Part shown: positions 52,502 to 64,000 of the stretch, one piece after another
How the letters are laid out: each line of letters opens with the position of its first letter
Position numbering within the stretch: the stretch's first letter is position 1
Assembly (NCBI RefSeq): GCF_000002595.2
Contig: NC_057020.1
Span: 1,964,567-2,028,566, forward strand
Origin: Chlamydomonas reinhardtii
Lineage: Eukaryota; Chlorophyta; Chlorophyceae; Chlamydomonadales; Chlamydomonadaceae
Direction of reading: 5' to 3'
Length of the DNA: 64,000 nt
Program-made: the position numbers and the translations under genes
Notes under the pieces: model-generated
Database searches by the model: none
Told to the model about the DNA's origin: nothing
Seen by the model: the letters and a program-made list of their open reading frames with translations, nothing else

Positions 52502-55500
52502 ATGCACAGAGCGGTGGCATCAACGCGCGCTGGCTGCGCGCTGCTGGCCTGCGTGTTGTTAGTGCTTACAAGGCTTGGCTTGGTCGCCGCGTACCCTGGC
52601 CGCTTCCAGGCAACCAGCTGCACCGATCATCCGACAACTGCGATGGGAAAGCACCTAGCGCCCACATTGGACGCGTGAGTACCACCTGCGCGCTCGCTCA
52701 GCGCGCATGGCGTCGCGCAATCACAACAAACAAGCTGGTTACCTCCTAAATCGATTGACTGCCGCTGCGCCCTGGAGCTGATAAAGTAAAACATGTTGAC
52801 AGGAACATTACATTCACTGTCTTAACGTCCAACAACACTGCGACGGCGCAGCTGTGCCTGGGCGAGACCTACGCTGTCCAGGTGCGTGAACCCGCGTTTT
52901 GTTCTCGTGTATGTGGCCTATCAATTTGACATGATGGCTGCTATAGTGGATGTGGATGTCGCCAGCCGAAAAACCGACGCAACCGTCCAGAACGTGAATC
53001 GCGGCGCAAAACTCCTCGCTCGCAGGTCTCCTTTCCACAGAATCGCCTTGCTCTGCTGACATCAAGCGTGGGACAATTTACCAACAGCACTGTCACGCCT
53101 TTGTGGTGGGTCGCCGGTGGGCTCGGGCCCATGTTTGCACACTTACTTTTACATACCACAGCTGCAGCGCAAAGGCCCAAATTGTATTGTGGGGGGAGCT
53201 ACTAATACTAGTGCAATGCCTGCGTCGTCTTTTGAAGCTGATTCCGCGTTGTGAACTGCACATTCCACATCTGCACGGTTCCGCAGCCCGAACCGCCGCA
53301 TCTTCACCCCCTCGGCCAGGTGAGGCACGCACCGGACAGAGCGCCTTGCCGCCTGTCTTACACTGGGGGGTGGGGGCCCGCAAGTGGCATGCATGCGTGC
53401 ACACACAGGGACGCAGGGGTGCATGGACAAGCGGTGTTGGCCGGCTGCTTGCTTGGGACATGCCGCCACCGCCCTCATTCCACTTATTGACGCCTGCTGG
53501 CATCCTTGCCGTTGTGTACCTACGTGCTACATCCACACTCACCCCAATGCAGTGTGCAGAGCAACAGCCTGACGCTGACCTGTGATCTGAGCGGTGCGTA
53601 ATGCAGTAGTACTGTGTTGTCGTAGCCTCCATGCACTCTGCGGTATGTGATGTGCACGCAAGCACGTTTATTTGCTGCGCCTGCGCGTAGCTACCCGCTC
53701 TTGCCGGGCCCTTACCTAGGCCCTTACTCCCTGGACCCTTCTTTTTCCCCGCCCGCAGGCGCCTCCGCCCCCAAGGAGGTCACGCTGCAGGTGACTTCAG
53801 CGACAGGCATGACCTCAGCGTTCCTGCAGGCCAGGACCACCCTGCCTGTCAACGCCGCCTGCGGGCCTTGTGAGTGTCCTGTGCGGCAAGGAGCAGGGTT
53901 AGAAGTGAGCGCGCGCTCAGGGGGGGGGTACGAACTAAACCTCCAGACCCCATGTCCCAAAACCTCCAGACCCCCCCTCCGGACCGACCGACCGACCCCC
54001 ACCACCGTGCAACCCCTCAAAACCCCCTCAAAACCCTTTGGTTTTTAGCCAGGTCGGTGTCAATCGACTGTTCTCGGCGAGCTCTACAATTGTATACCTC
54101 CGGTTCAGCTGGAGGCACAACTTGACTGGCAGCCATGCCACACATGTCCATGTGTCCATGGCCGACCACCGACCCTTCTGTCAGACTACCGGGGCGTGCG
54201 CTTAAGCTTACAATTGCGCTGTACATATGATGTTTGGAATTGTGTGCCGGAAGAGATTGGTCGACTTTCTCCCGGGATCATGTGAAGAATCCCGGGATTC
54301 ATGTCACGCTCGATGGCCGGCGGCAGCCTTGTCGCCATGACCCACACGAAGCCTTGGCCGTTACACGTTAGCATCAGATCGCATAGTCTCCATGACACCA
54401 GTGAGAGACGCTCGAGTGGGACTCTACGCTACTACAATGCCGATGTGGACGGACATGCGGCCGCTTTCCAGAGGCCAAACGTTCTGCAAATGCTTTAGTA
54501 TGTGCATGCTAATGTGTGCTAGTACTTGTGCTAATGGGCGGAGAGTTTAGAGGGGCGTTTAGGGCGCAGAACGAAATCTGGCAGTCCCACCCACATCCGC
54601 GTGACGAAACCTTGGGGACCCCCAACCCCGACGACCGACCCTGAACTTTGAGGGCCCATAACTTTGCAATTACTACCCTGATTGAAACTCTGAAAGTGGA
54701 TTTGGAGTCCTCTCGTCAAGCTCTTTCGTTTTAGAACATGGGGCCTTTCCCAGTCGAAACTACCCCCCCCCTGGCGCGCTAGTCCACGGGAAACAATACG
54801 CGTTTGTGGAATGACTGTCCGGTAAAGATATGTCATGTTCCAATGTTCCATGGCTGTCTCGCTATCTGTGTCGCTCTTGCACTTGCTCAGGCACGCCACC
54901 CCTGTCCCTATGCGGTCACAGGCGCAACTCTGCTGGCCGGCGCATCCCCCGCCCCTTCATCAACCATGGAAAGCCCCAGTGCCGGCACCAGCCCAAGCCC
55001 TTCCCCTGCTGCTGTCAGCGGCATGGCAACCCCCCAGTGCAGCACGTCCTCGCTGGGCTACGCCTGCGCGCTTCCGCTGGCCGGTGGCGGCGGCGAGACC
55101 CTGCACTGGACCGCGGGCACTGCCGCGCCACCCGACAACGCATGCACGCGCCCCAACGCTTCTGTCGCCGCCTCTGCATCTTCTTCCCCGGCAGACCTCA
55201 TCCATTTTGCGCTGAGCTCGCCGCAGTCTGGGTTCCTTGCAGTGGGCTTCACGCAGCGCCCCGGCATGATGACCCCTTCCAACGTCGTACTTGGGCGCAT
55301 CGTGTCAGGTGTCGCGCAGGTCAACACCTTCCGCCCGACATCTTACAGTCTTGGCACACCCACCACCGCAACCGGCTGGGCTGCGGGCGCCACCGTTCTG
55401 TCTACGTCAGCGGGAGGGCGTGTGCTTTGCTTCAGCGTTGCAGCTGACGGCGCGGCCGCCGCCGCCACTGCACCGTCTCGTCGCCGCCTGGCCGCCGCCA

Positions 55501-57114
55501 CCACCACCAGCGCAGCCCACCGCCGGTCCCTTTCCGATGCCTCCGCTTCAGCCGTGGCAACCACCGCAGCAACTATCCCTAACAACGTGCTGGGACTCAA
55601 CGCGGCCGGCTTAGAGATCATCTGGGCTTCGAGCAATGCCCCGGACGCAATGCACAACCGTAAGAGCGGCGTGTCCCTGAATGTGCTGTCAGGTGCCGCA
55701 GCCGCCACCACCGTCAGCGACCGCCGTAACCAGATGCTTGCGCTGCACGGTGCGCTTGCCGCCGCCGGCTGGGTGCTGCTGGTGCCTCTGGGCCTGCTGC
55801 TGGCACGGCACCGGCGCAACATCGCGCCCCTGCGGTCGGCCCCCAAGCTGGGCGGCAAGGACATGTGGTTCGTACTGCACCTCGCCTGCGTGGTGAGCAT
55901 CACCATGGGAATGGGGCCGATTGATGTTGTGCTGCGTTATTCTTACAGTAAAAGGACCGCAGCAGATGGCAGATCACACCTTCCGCAACACGGCACTACA
56001 ATTGAGCGAAGCGTGTTGTATAATCACGCGCTGTTGGACTGTGCCTGATGTGTCAGGGGTGCTCTGGACGGTTCGCCTGATAGTTAGTGTGGCTCACCAA
56101 CGCGCACGTTCGCTTCCTTCTCGCGCACACATACAGGTCACGGGCGTTTGCTGCGGTGCGGCGTCCATCGGTGTGGCTGTGCAGGAGCTGCGCGGCAGTG
56201 GCATGTCCGACTCCACCGAGACCGCACACCGCGCCATTGGCTGGACGGTGCTGGGACTGGCGGTGCTGCAGCTCATGGTGCGGGCGTGCATGCGGGGTGG
56301 GGTGGGGTGGGGTGGGGTGGGGTGGGGTGGGGCACGGGGAGGGGTGGGGTGGGGTGGGGTGGGGTGGGGTGGATGGGGAGGGATGCGAGGAGGCGTGTGG
56401 TCACCTGCGCGCGCGCGCGCGCGCTATGTCGCCGTATGTATGTCCACATTGTTGTGTATGGTTACAAGGTGGTGAGCACGGCGTGCATTCCTGTCCTTGT
56501 AGAAACCGAGGCCCGGGCCGGGGGGCCCTTATAACCTGGGGCATTACTTGCATACGGTAGCATACGGCCATGTGCTTCCACCGACTTGGTGCCTGACACG
56601 CATGCCCCCCTCCCCTCCCCACGCGCCCCCCAAACAGGTCGGTGGTGTCAAGCCGCAGCCCGACGCGCCTCGTCGCCAGGCATGGTTCCGGATCCACTCC
56701 AACATCGGCCGTGTCACGACCATGCTGGCTTGGGCGGGCACCGGCATTGGCGTCTACATGGCCACCACCCGCTACGGTCAGGACATGACAGCCTGGGTGG
56801 CGCCGCTGGTGGCCACGCTGGGTCTGATGCTGGGTGCCGAGCTGGGGCTGGAGCTGTCGGCTACCGCGGCGGACGGCAGGGCGGGAGAGGCGTACATCGT
56901 GAAGGAGCTGCCAACCAAGAGCGAGCTGGGGCCGCAAGCGGGATCATCGCCATCGGGCAGATGGATGGGTGGGGTGTCGCGCAAGTCCTCATCGGGCGGC
57001 GGTGGCCTGACCCACCAGTCGTCGGGTGTGACGTCCCAGTCCTCGACGGGCTTTGAGGACAAGGAGGCGACCACCGGCATCGACTGCACGGCAGCCGTCA
57101 GTGCTCGGGGCTGA
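52502..57114 (+). CDS. Secreted-domain/DOMON/cytochrome b561 membrane reductase (SDR2/FRRS1-like)
   Basis: Exons 52502-52674, 52803-52881, 53026-53102, 53553-53593, 53759-53869, 54922-55892, 56137-56277 and 56638-57114 join in phase to about 689 residues. A signal peptide (ALLACVLLVLTRLGLVAAYP) starts the protein. Residues ~30-160 are a Cys-containing extracellular domain reminiscent of Reeler. After a Ser/Pro linker comes a DOMON-like heme or sugar-binding domain (~195-375, FLAVGFTQRPGMM). From ~430 there is a multi-helix cytochrome b561 core with LALHG, FVLHLAC, ETAHRAIGW and RIHSNIGR supplying the heme histidines. The tail is Ser-rich and cytoplasmic. Such proteins pass electrons across a membrane, often for ferric reduction. 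Exon joins around 53103-53552 are the weak point. The hAT element sits ~600 bp upstream. Confidence 0.82.
56293..56372. repeat. (GGGGT)n array in the b561 gene's last intron
   Basis: Runs of GGGGT, interrupted once by GGGGCACGGGGA, are followed by a (CG)n stretch near 56407-56422. It is intronic and G-quadruplex-prone by composition. Confidence 0.9.
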
Positions 57115-57951
57115 TGTGGCATGGCATGCACGTGCAATATGCTGCTATGTCGCTGCCTTGACGCTGCTTTGTTGCTGGGTAAAGCAACTTTATGGTTACT
57201 TATGTGTCAGTAGTACATGGAATGTGGGATACGTATGCCGCAATGGTGAATACATGTACATACCCATCTGTCAACGCCGGTGGCGTACGTACGTACGCCG
57301 CCAGCCCATGCCTGGCCCTGATGTCCTATGTCAGGGGTTGTTCGTAAAACTGCAGAACTAATTTATGTGCTTGAGCTCGCACCGTTTAGGGGACAAACGC
57401 ATGACAATCAATTGTTGATGGTGAGCATGTTTATTTGCGATAGATTTGGTGCTGACTGCACGGAACGACAAGACACGGCCTTATTCCCCGCCGTATACAT
57501 GCTGAAGGAGCCTCCGCGTAGCGCATGGAAGTGTATGCGGTGTGTGCTGGTATGGGTACCATACAGCAGGATGGTAAGGCGGATAAGCGTTCACACAGTT
57601 AACAGTGTGTTGTGAGGTCGGTGCCGTGGGTTAGTTAACGTCATTATTTGTCCAAGACCGTGCCAAGCAGGGGAGGCCTTCGGTGCCAAGATCACGCGCT
57701 TACGCCTGTAGCGATTGCGATCGCCCATTCATGGCTGAATCCCATGTCCCTCGCACACCACTCGCCACGCCAGCCATCGCGCATTCCACGGCCGTGCCGC
57801 CTGCGCTCCTCGCCTCCACCCGCCCGCCGCGCGCGCAGCGGCACACCACGGCAGAAACGCACAGCCAGCGTACCCAACCAACGCCTTGCCTCGCCCGCCC
57901 ACCGAGCACTACACCACCAGCGCCATCCCAACTACCTGCCCAACCGCCTAG
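57115..57951. other. Convergent intergenic region between the b561 gene and SYP81
   Basis: Holds both 3' UTRs. I found no TGTAA for the plus gene and no TTACA for the minus gene here, so their poly(A) signals are unclear. No gene is visible. Confidence 0.5.
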
Positions 57952-60625
57952 CTAGCTGTTGAACCAGTCGAAGAACAGCAGGCAGGCAGTGGCCACCAGC
58001 AGCAGCACAAGTATGTAGCGACTGCTGGAGCGATTGATGGCAACAGTCTTTGTGAGAGACTCATTGCCGCGAGTAATGTTGTGTGTGGCCTCCACCGCAG
58101 CCATGTAGATGCTCTCAATGGTCTCCGCCTGTCGCGAGGGTTACATAGTTCAGGCGGGTTGCACGGATTGGTACAGAGAAGTGTAGCGAAGTAGACAGGG
58201 GGTGGTGTTCAGCAGGTCTCGAACATGTAGATGTGCCTGGGTGGCGTTACCGAAACGAAACCCGAGGTGAGCCAAGAGCCCGAGCCCGTATTTACAACCC
58301 CCCCACCGCACCTGTGCCAACACGGCCGTACTGAACATCTGGTTGAGTGCAGCCACGTCCCGCACCTGTCAACATTAGGCGACATAAGTAAGCTTTGGTC
58401 TGGACGCAATGTAACGCTGAGGGTTCAGGGGCGTCGTTGTTGTGGCATTCTCCTGCCCCAAAGCGTGCACGGCATCATCCCCTCACGGCTACGCGTGCAG
58501 CGGCCCTCACCGACTGCTCCACCGAAAACGCCGCGTTCCGTGTGGCCGTGAGACGCTCCTGCGAGGGGGCCGCGGGTGAAGGCGTGGTCGGGCCGGGGCG
58601 GGTCGGGTTGGGGAGGCGCAATGGGCCGCACAGACAGACATGGGCGAAAGCGGACAATCCCCACTGGTGTGTGCGGGAAATCCTCGACCGCACAAAACCC
58701 ATGTGACCCAACAACCCGGGTGTCACACACTCACCAGCAACGCCTTGTTCTCCTGCTCCACCTCCTGAGCCTGACCGGCCGTCCACGCCTCCGCGCCGCC
58801 GTCCACGCCGTCCGCAGCCCCTGGCCCTGGCCCCGGTCCCCCAGCGCCTTTGCCGCCGGCGGCCGAGCCTGCCAGGCCACCACTGCTGCCTCCACCAGCG
58901 CCTCCCACCAGGTGCTGCCAGCCGCTGCGCGCTACCGCCAGCGCCGCCGCCCGCGCGCTGGCCACCGGTCCGTAGCCCCGGGGACCCCCGTCGCCGTTCT
59001 GCGAGGCAGTCAGATGGCGAGGAGGATGGCGAGGAGGATGGCAAGGAGGGTTGATCAGACTCACAGTGCGAAGCGGGAATGACGCTTCGTAAGCAGATGC
59101 CCAAAGGCCAACCACGCCACGCCCATCACGGCACTGGCTACCCTAAGCGCCCCACGCTCGCTCGCTCCTGCCCCACCAGCTTTGCCGTGCCACGCCCCGA
59201 AGTCGATGCAGCAGAGCCGGTCGCCGCCGCGGCCGCCAGCACCGCGGCCGTGGCCGCCGAGGCGGCTGGCGGCACCGGCAGCATGCCCGGCCCGCGCCGG
59301 TCCAGCAGCGCCTGGTAGCGCGCGGCACGCAGGCGGTCGAAGGCCACGGCGGACCGGTGCAGGCGCTCAGCCAGGATCAGAACCTGCGGCAGGAGCAGGA
59401 GCAGTAAGAGCAGTAGGAGCAGCAGGAGCGTAGTACGGTAGTAGGAACATGAGTGGAAGCGCAAGCGGGAGCGGGGCTGGGAGTGAGGGAGGGAGGGGCG
59501 TGGCGTGGGCGCGAGAGGCGGTGTGCAGGCGCGGCCGGCCGGTGGGCCCCAACAGCTGCGCCTCCCAATCTCGCGCGCCTCGCACCCGCTGACCGCGTGC
59601 AACAAAAGCGCACAGACAGCCGCAGCGGCGCTGTACGACACACGCCTACCGTACATGGTGGCCTACCCACGCAGTGCAGCACTGCGCCCACTGCCCGCCC
59701 CTCCACCCACCATGCTCCCAAAACCCACCGCCCGTGCCCCACATCACACATCCCGACCCCCCGCCACGCACCCGACGCACGCACCCTGGCACCCACCACT
59801 CCGGTCATGTGCGCCACGGACTGCTCGTTGGCCCGCTGCTGCGGCCCCTCGCCGCCGCCGCCGCCGGCCGCCGCCAGCCCCTGCTTTCCCTTTTGCGCCG
59901 CCGCCACCGCCTCCTTCAGGCGGTCTATGTATCCGCCCACGCGCTTGACGAACGCCGCCACCTGCGCCTCCGCCGCATCCTTCGCTGGATCGGGCGTGGC
60001 CAGCGCACCTGCAGTAGCAGGCGCTGGCCCGTGAGTCACGGGCGCTGTTGCTCCACGGTGGATGCTTGGGTCTCGACAGCTTCCAGCGGGTATACCGTAT
60101 CTGTGAGTACAGAGCACTGCATGCGTGCCAAGCAGCCCTGCACGCGCTAGCTCACCTCCCTACAGCGCCATCGTGCTCACCCCCTTCCCCCTCCCAGGAT
60201 GCCTCCAGCTCTATCCCAGGCCTGGAAGAAGATGCTGCTCTAGCACGTCACCATCCAGGCGCACCTGCTTCCTTGGCGTAGTCCCGCTGCATGCTGCGGA
60301 TGCTGTCCCCCAGCGTCCGAATGCTGTCCTCCTGCGCAAACCCCTCGTGTTAATGGCTCCCTAAGTAGCTGTCAAGTGCAACTTTACTCACGACTCCCTT
60401 TGCCGCAACCGCAAAGCTGCCAGTAGGCCCTGAACTCGCGCGCGATCGCCCCAGGATGATAGCTTCTCTCAGCTTGCGAGTTTGTTCCTGCATAACGACA
60501 GTGGTATACATGAGTCGCAAAGCCATACAGCCTGGCTTGCGTGGTGAAGAACGCACTGGCGGAAGCGAAGCTGTTGCCAAGAAGCGGTCTGCCGCAGCAG
60601 CAAGGTCTTGTGTTCGGTCTGTCAT
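57952..60625 (-). CDS. SYP81: Qa-SNARE, SYP81 / syntaxin-18 (Ufe1) type
   Basis: Eight exons on the minus strand (60392-60625, 60265-60331, 59797-60008, 59177-59383, 58735-58998, 58511-58558, 58312-58365, 57952-58128) join to 420 residues. The order of signatures follows plant SYP81: MTDRTQDL at the start, then AAFVKRVGGYIDRLKEAV, then SVAHMTGVVLILAERLHRSA and FDRLRAARYQ. A Gly/Ala-rich linker is longer than in Arabidopsis. Next comes the SNARE helix VRDVAALNQMFSTAVLAQAE with EATHNITRGNESL, and a single C-terminal membrane anchor (YILVLLLVATACLLFF). The family acts at the ER as the target SNARE for retrograde Golgi-to-ER vesicles with Sec20 and Use1 partners. The Gln in VLAQAETIE fits the ionic zero layer. 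Confidence in the family is high; the exon 1-2 junction is less certain. Confidence 0.9.
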
Positions 60626-61056
60626 TGCTGTGAAATCGTTAAGCTCACAGGAGCAAAGCTCGAGAATGGGATGTCTAACTTTGATGTTTGGACTTGTCCC
60701 ATAGTTCAGTAGTGGATGCGCATGATGATGATGATTCGCACTAGCACTATATTACAGCGAATGTGGCGGACACGATGTGCCGATAGATGTGTGTGCCTCT
60801 CACTCTCCGCGCACACACCATCCCGGCCCCGGGTAACCCTGCAGCACGCACCATCCCGACAGGCGACAGCCAAACCGACGTCAACCCACGTCACCCAGCG
60901 ACAGCATGCAATACCACGGTCTTAATCCTACACGTCACGTCATCTGCCACAACCGTCTCGCAGCATGCCCCTCCGGCTCATTGACTAGAACGTCACACCC
61001 ACCGTCTCACGCCGCTCGCGCGCACGCTACACACGACTCGCTCCGTAGGGCAGCTC
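60626..61056. promoter_or_regulatory. SYP81 promoter plus poly(A) signal of the upstream gene
   Basis: This 431-bp gap lies between the start of SYP81 and the stop of the next minus-strand gene. The complement of TGTAA (TTACA) at 60752-60756 is a good poly(A) signal for the gene ending at 61057, about 300 bases after its stop. The remaining ~130 bases must hold much of the SYP81 promoter and 5' UTR. Confidence 0.6.
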
Positions 61057-64000
61057 TCAGCGCCGGTAACCCCCTCTACCATACCCACCGCCACCTCCTC
61101 CCCCAGGCCGACCCTGGTACGCGCCCCAGCCAGCGTCAGCCGGCGGTGGCGGCCGGCCAGCACCCCGGTACTCACCGCCCCTGTCGTACCGCTCGGCGCT
61201 GCCGCCGCCACCGTACCGGTCGTCATACGCATCGTAATACCCCTGGTGGTGCGGCTGATGCTGAGGCGGCGGCGGCGCTGCCCGGAGGTGAGAGTCCATA
61301 CGCACGTGAGTCTGCGGCGGCGGCTGCGACGCCAGCGGCGGCGGGTACCCGTGCGCAGGCGTCAGCGCCGGTGGCGGAGGCGAGTGGGCGTAGCCGCCAC
61401 CGCCGCGCTCGCGCGGCGCCGGGTAACCGTTTCCGTTCACGCTGTAACCGCCGCCGCCGCCGCCACCGTAGTCATAATCGTAAGGACGTGATGAAGGGTG
61501 CGGTTGCTGAGCTGGCGACGGCTCGTACCGTGAGTGGTACTGTTGCTGCTGCGGCGGCGCCGGAGCCTCCACGCTGTACCCGTGGCTCGCGTACGGGCTG
61601 TGGGCCGCTGCTGCCGGCGGTGGCTGCGGCAGGCGCTCCTGCGGCGCCGCGTATTGCGGCGGCGGGCCATGGTCGACGTACGCGGGCGCGCCGCCGGCGC
61701 GGCCAGAGTGGAGGGGTGCGTGCGACCCTTGTGGCCCTAGCGGCAGCAGCACCACAGCGGCACCGCCGCCGCCTACTCCCTGCCCATACGCTGCCGACAA
61801 AACCGGCTGCTGTTGCTGCTGCTGTTGATGATGGTAATGGTTGTGGTTGTTGTGCGCCAAGTCTCCTGCTGCCGCCGCCGCCGCCGCCGGCCGGCCGCCG
61901 CGCCAGCCGTCGGGCGACGCCGCGCGGCGCGGCGCATCTGGCAGCGCCGCCGAAGGCGGCAGCGGCGCAGCTGCCACCGCATTGGCGGTGGGCTGCGGCG
62001 CCGCCACGGCGGCGGTCGCCTGCAGCTGCCGCAGCATGGCTAGGGGCGGCGGCGCGGGGGGCCCGGCGTACTGCGGCGGCAGCAGCTCCGCGTCCAGCCC
62101 TAGGTGCTTGTGCAGCAGCGCGGGCGGCAGTACGTAGTCTGTGTGGCCGTTTGAGGGGACACAGGGGACGGGGTCGGTAGTTTGTGAGTGCAACAGGAGC
62201 AGTAAGAAGAGAAGGAGGAGGGGCAGCGCGGCAGCGGCAGAGTGGGCGCGGCACGGCCATGGGTGTGTTGACACGGCGCGGGCTCGGGAGGCACGGCCGC
62301 CACCGCGGCCACCGCATGCCACACGGCTGGCCGCATGCGCCATGCATCTGCCGCTCCACGTCGCAACTGCATGGCCATTGACGCATCGACAGCTCGACAC
62401 GCTTTTGCTCTCGACACAAACACACACGTCTCACATCTCAACCTTCTGCACTCCATCCATCCTCCAACACCTGCACCTGCACCTGCGCTTTCACCCGCGC
62501 TTTCACCTACCTACGCCCCAGCCCCCAGCCCACCCACCCGCCAGCCGCACGCCCAGCTCCCACAGCACCAGGTTTTGCCGCCACCAGTCCATACGCCCGT
62601 CCGTGTCGCCCGCCTCCGCCACCGGCAGCCAGGGGAAGGGCCGCGCGCCCACCGCAGCGCTGGCCTTGGCGGCGGGGCTGCTGCCGCCGCCGTCCTTGCC
62701 GCCGCCGCTGTCCTTGGGCTCGCCGGGGGTGTCGGGCACGAGGTCGCGTGTGCGGTACACAACCTGTGGCAGCGAGGGTTTAGAGGAGGGGCAGGGCGAG
62801 GGTTTCAGGGGCAGGGCGAGGGTTTCAGGCAGGACTAACCAGACGGGGGCCGGGAGGCCGCAGCTGCCCGCATCAAGTTTAAGAGGGAGGGAGGACACCG
62901 GTACGCAGGAGGGGAGGGAGTTGGAAGGGTTGTAGATACCAACCCAAACTAAACCGAACCCAATGCAGAAGAGCGAGGGGGCACTGTGCGCGCACACACA
63001 CATACACACGCACACGCGCACACATGGCGTGTAACGCGGCGTCCATGTACGCCCCACAGGCCCGCACCTTGGTCGTCTGCCGCCGAACACGTGTCCGCTC
63101 TGTCTTGTCCACCGACTCCTCGCCTGCCCGATGAGCGGTGGCATCCCGGAGGAGTGCAGATGAATGCCGAAACATTGGCAACGCTCACACGCTCACACCT
63201 GATTCCACACCATCCACCCGGCGGTGCCCAACGCACCCCGCTTTCATACAAAACCTTTGCATACCGGTAAATGGCTGCCCCCCGGCCCCGTGCACCCAAC
63301 CAGCCCCAAGAGCAGGCTTTGAGGTCCCGGCGGTTGTCCTCAATCCCCATCGCCAAATCTGTTACCCCGGAATCCTCACTCACCCTTGGCAGGCTCTGGC
63401 GTGCTGGTCATGACAAGCAGCGGCGGCCCACTGCCCCAGGCCACCGTCTCACGCATGTCCGCAACCGCCTTCGCCGCCGCTTGCTGCTTCTCCTGTGTCT
63501 TCTGCAGCTCCTCCGCAGCCCGCCGAGACACCGCCTGTGGGCCGAGCAGAGCCAGGCGCGACGCACCCAGTGTGTTGTAGCGAGAGAGGCAAAGAGCAAG
63601 AGCGCCCAGCGCAGGTGGGTCTGCGTGCTAGCCTACTGCGTGCCAATTGCAGTGGGCGTAGAGCCCTTTGTTGCTCGGCGCCCGCCCAACCCCACCGCCC
63701 AGGACTTAAAACCCCTTTCCCTGCCCTCAACCGCCTCCGCCTGTCCTCCTGCCCGCCTCCCCCTCGCCTCCCCCTCCTCGTTCCCCTGTCCTCCGCGGCT
63801 GTCCCGCCCCGCCGCACCCGGCCCTGCCCTCAGCCCCTCACCAAGCGGTGCGACTCCGCCCGCTCCCGGAAGGCCTTCTCCGCCACCGCCACCTCCACCT
63901 GCCGCCGAGCCTCCGCCACCAGGGCAGCCACCTGCCGCCTGTGGTGGCGTCAGGGGCACGGCGGGTTTGGGCGCAGCAAGCGCAGGCGGGGCGCGAGGGA
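61057..64000 (-). CDS. 3' part of an unidentified coiled-coil and Pro/Gly/Gln-rich protein gene (continues past the window)
   Basis: Five in-phase exons are visible on the minus strand: 63842-63931, 63384-63534, 63068-63123, 62511-62763 and 61057-62138. They give at least 543 C-terminal residues; the 5' end lies beyond 64000. The first visible exons are charged helical sequence (VEVAVAEKAFRERAESHRL, then AEELQKTQEKQQAAAKAV), a likely coiled coil. The middle includes VVYRTRDLVPDTPGEP and RPFPWLPVAEAGDTDGRMDW, which looks like a folded segment I cannot name. The last exon is low complexity: His/Gln runs, Pro-rich stretches, and a Tyr/Gly/Arg-rich end (GGGYGRGGYRR) as in RNA-binding RGG proteins. 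The donor at 62510 was chosen because it alone restores phase. Function is unknown. Confidence 0.6.

Noticed and set aside
53233-53320. Extra exon of the b561 gene encoding NCTFHICTVPQ
   Set aside because: Attractive sequence, but no AG acceptor allows that frame without an in-frame TGA; the neighbouring exons join in phase without it. Left out of the model, though transcripts could restore it.

Overview
The window looks like nuclear DNA of a volvocine green alga, most likely Chlamydomonas reinhardtii or a very close relative. The signs are very high GC, many short exons with GT..AG introns, TGTAA poly(A) signals, Ala/Pro/Gly/Gln-rich linkers, abundant minisatellites, and a set of plant/algal housekeeping genes. 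From memory and unverified, FAD2 and an aquaporin gene are neighbours on chromosome 17 of C. reinhardtii.

Layout. (1) 1-13012: a ~6-kb tandem segmental duplication. Unit 2 carries an intact four-exon gene on the minus strand (10779-12916). It encodes a conserved three-segment membrane protein with an N-terminus rich in Cys-Pro motifs. Unit 1 carries a decayed copy (3600-5062). The two units act as natural empty and filled sites for each other, which exposes two non-autonomous hAT-type insertions (238 bp and 876 bp, each with 8-bp target duplications), a 677-bp insertion, a ~250-bp foldback palindrome and a local inversion. (2) 14382-40779: an ordinary gene-dense stretch. Its genes are KTI12 (minus), a bromodomain/AT-hook protein, FAD2 (oleate desaturase), an SGPP-like HAD phosphatase, an aquaporin and a possible mTERF-like protein (all plus). 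(3) 42293-57114: a DOMON/cytochrome b561 gene (52502-57114) and a decayed partial duplicate of it (42293-42757), separated by a complete-looking 8700-bp hAT transposon (43200-51899). (4) 57952-64000: the Qa-SNARE SYP81/syntaxin-18 gene and the 3' part of an unidentified coiled-coil plus Pro/Gly-rich gene, both on the minus strand.

The main discovery is the hAT element. It has perfect 13-bp terminal inverted repeats, a perfect 8-bp target duplication, nine subterminal GTAGAT boxes, an open eight-exon 930-residue transposase with a BED-like finger, and more than 2.5 kb of tandem repeats (a 173-bp array, a 42-bp triplet and an 82/83-bp array). Its terminal signature (CAGTGCCCGTATC) is shared in altered form by the small non-autonomous elements in the duplicated region, which suggests related families in the same genome. 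The host genes are individually regulated eukaryotic genes. No operon-like logic links them beyond the shared 721-bp divergent promoter of KTI12 and the bromodomain gene. All exon models were built by hand from splice sites, reading phase and family similarity; no transcripts were available.
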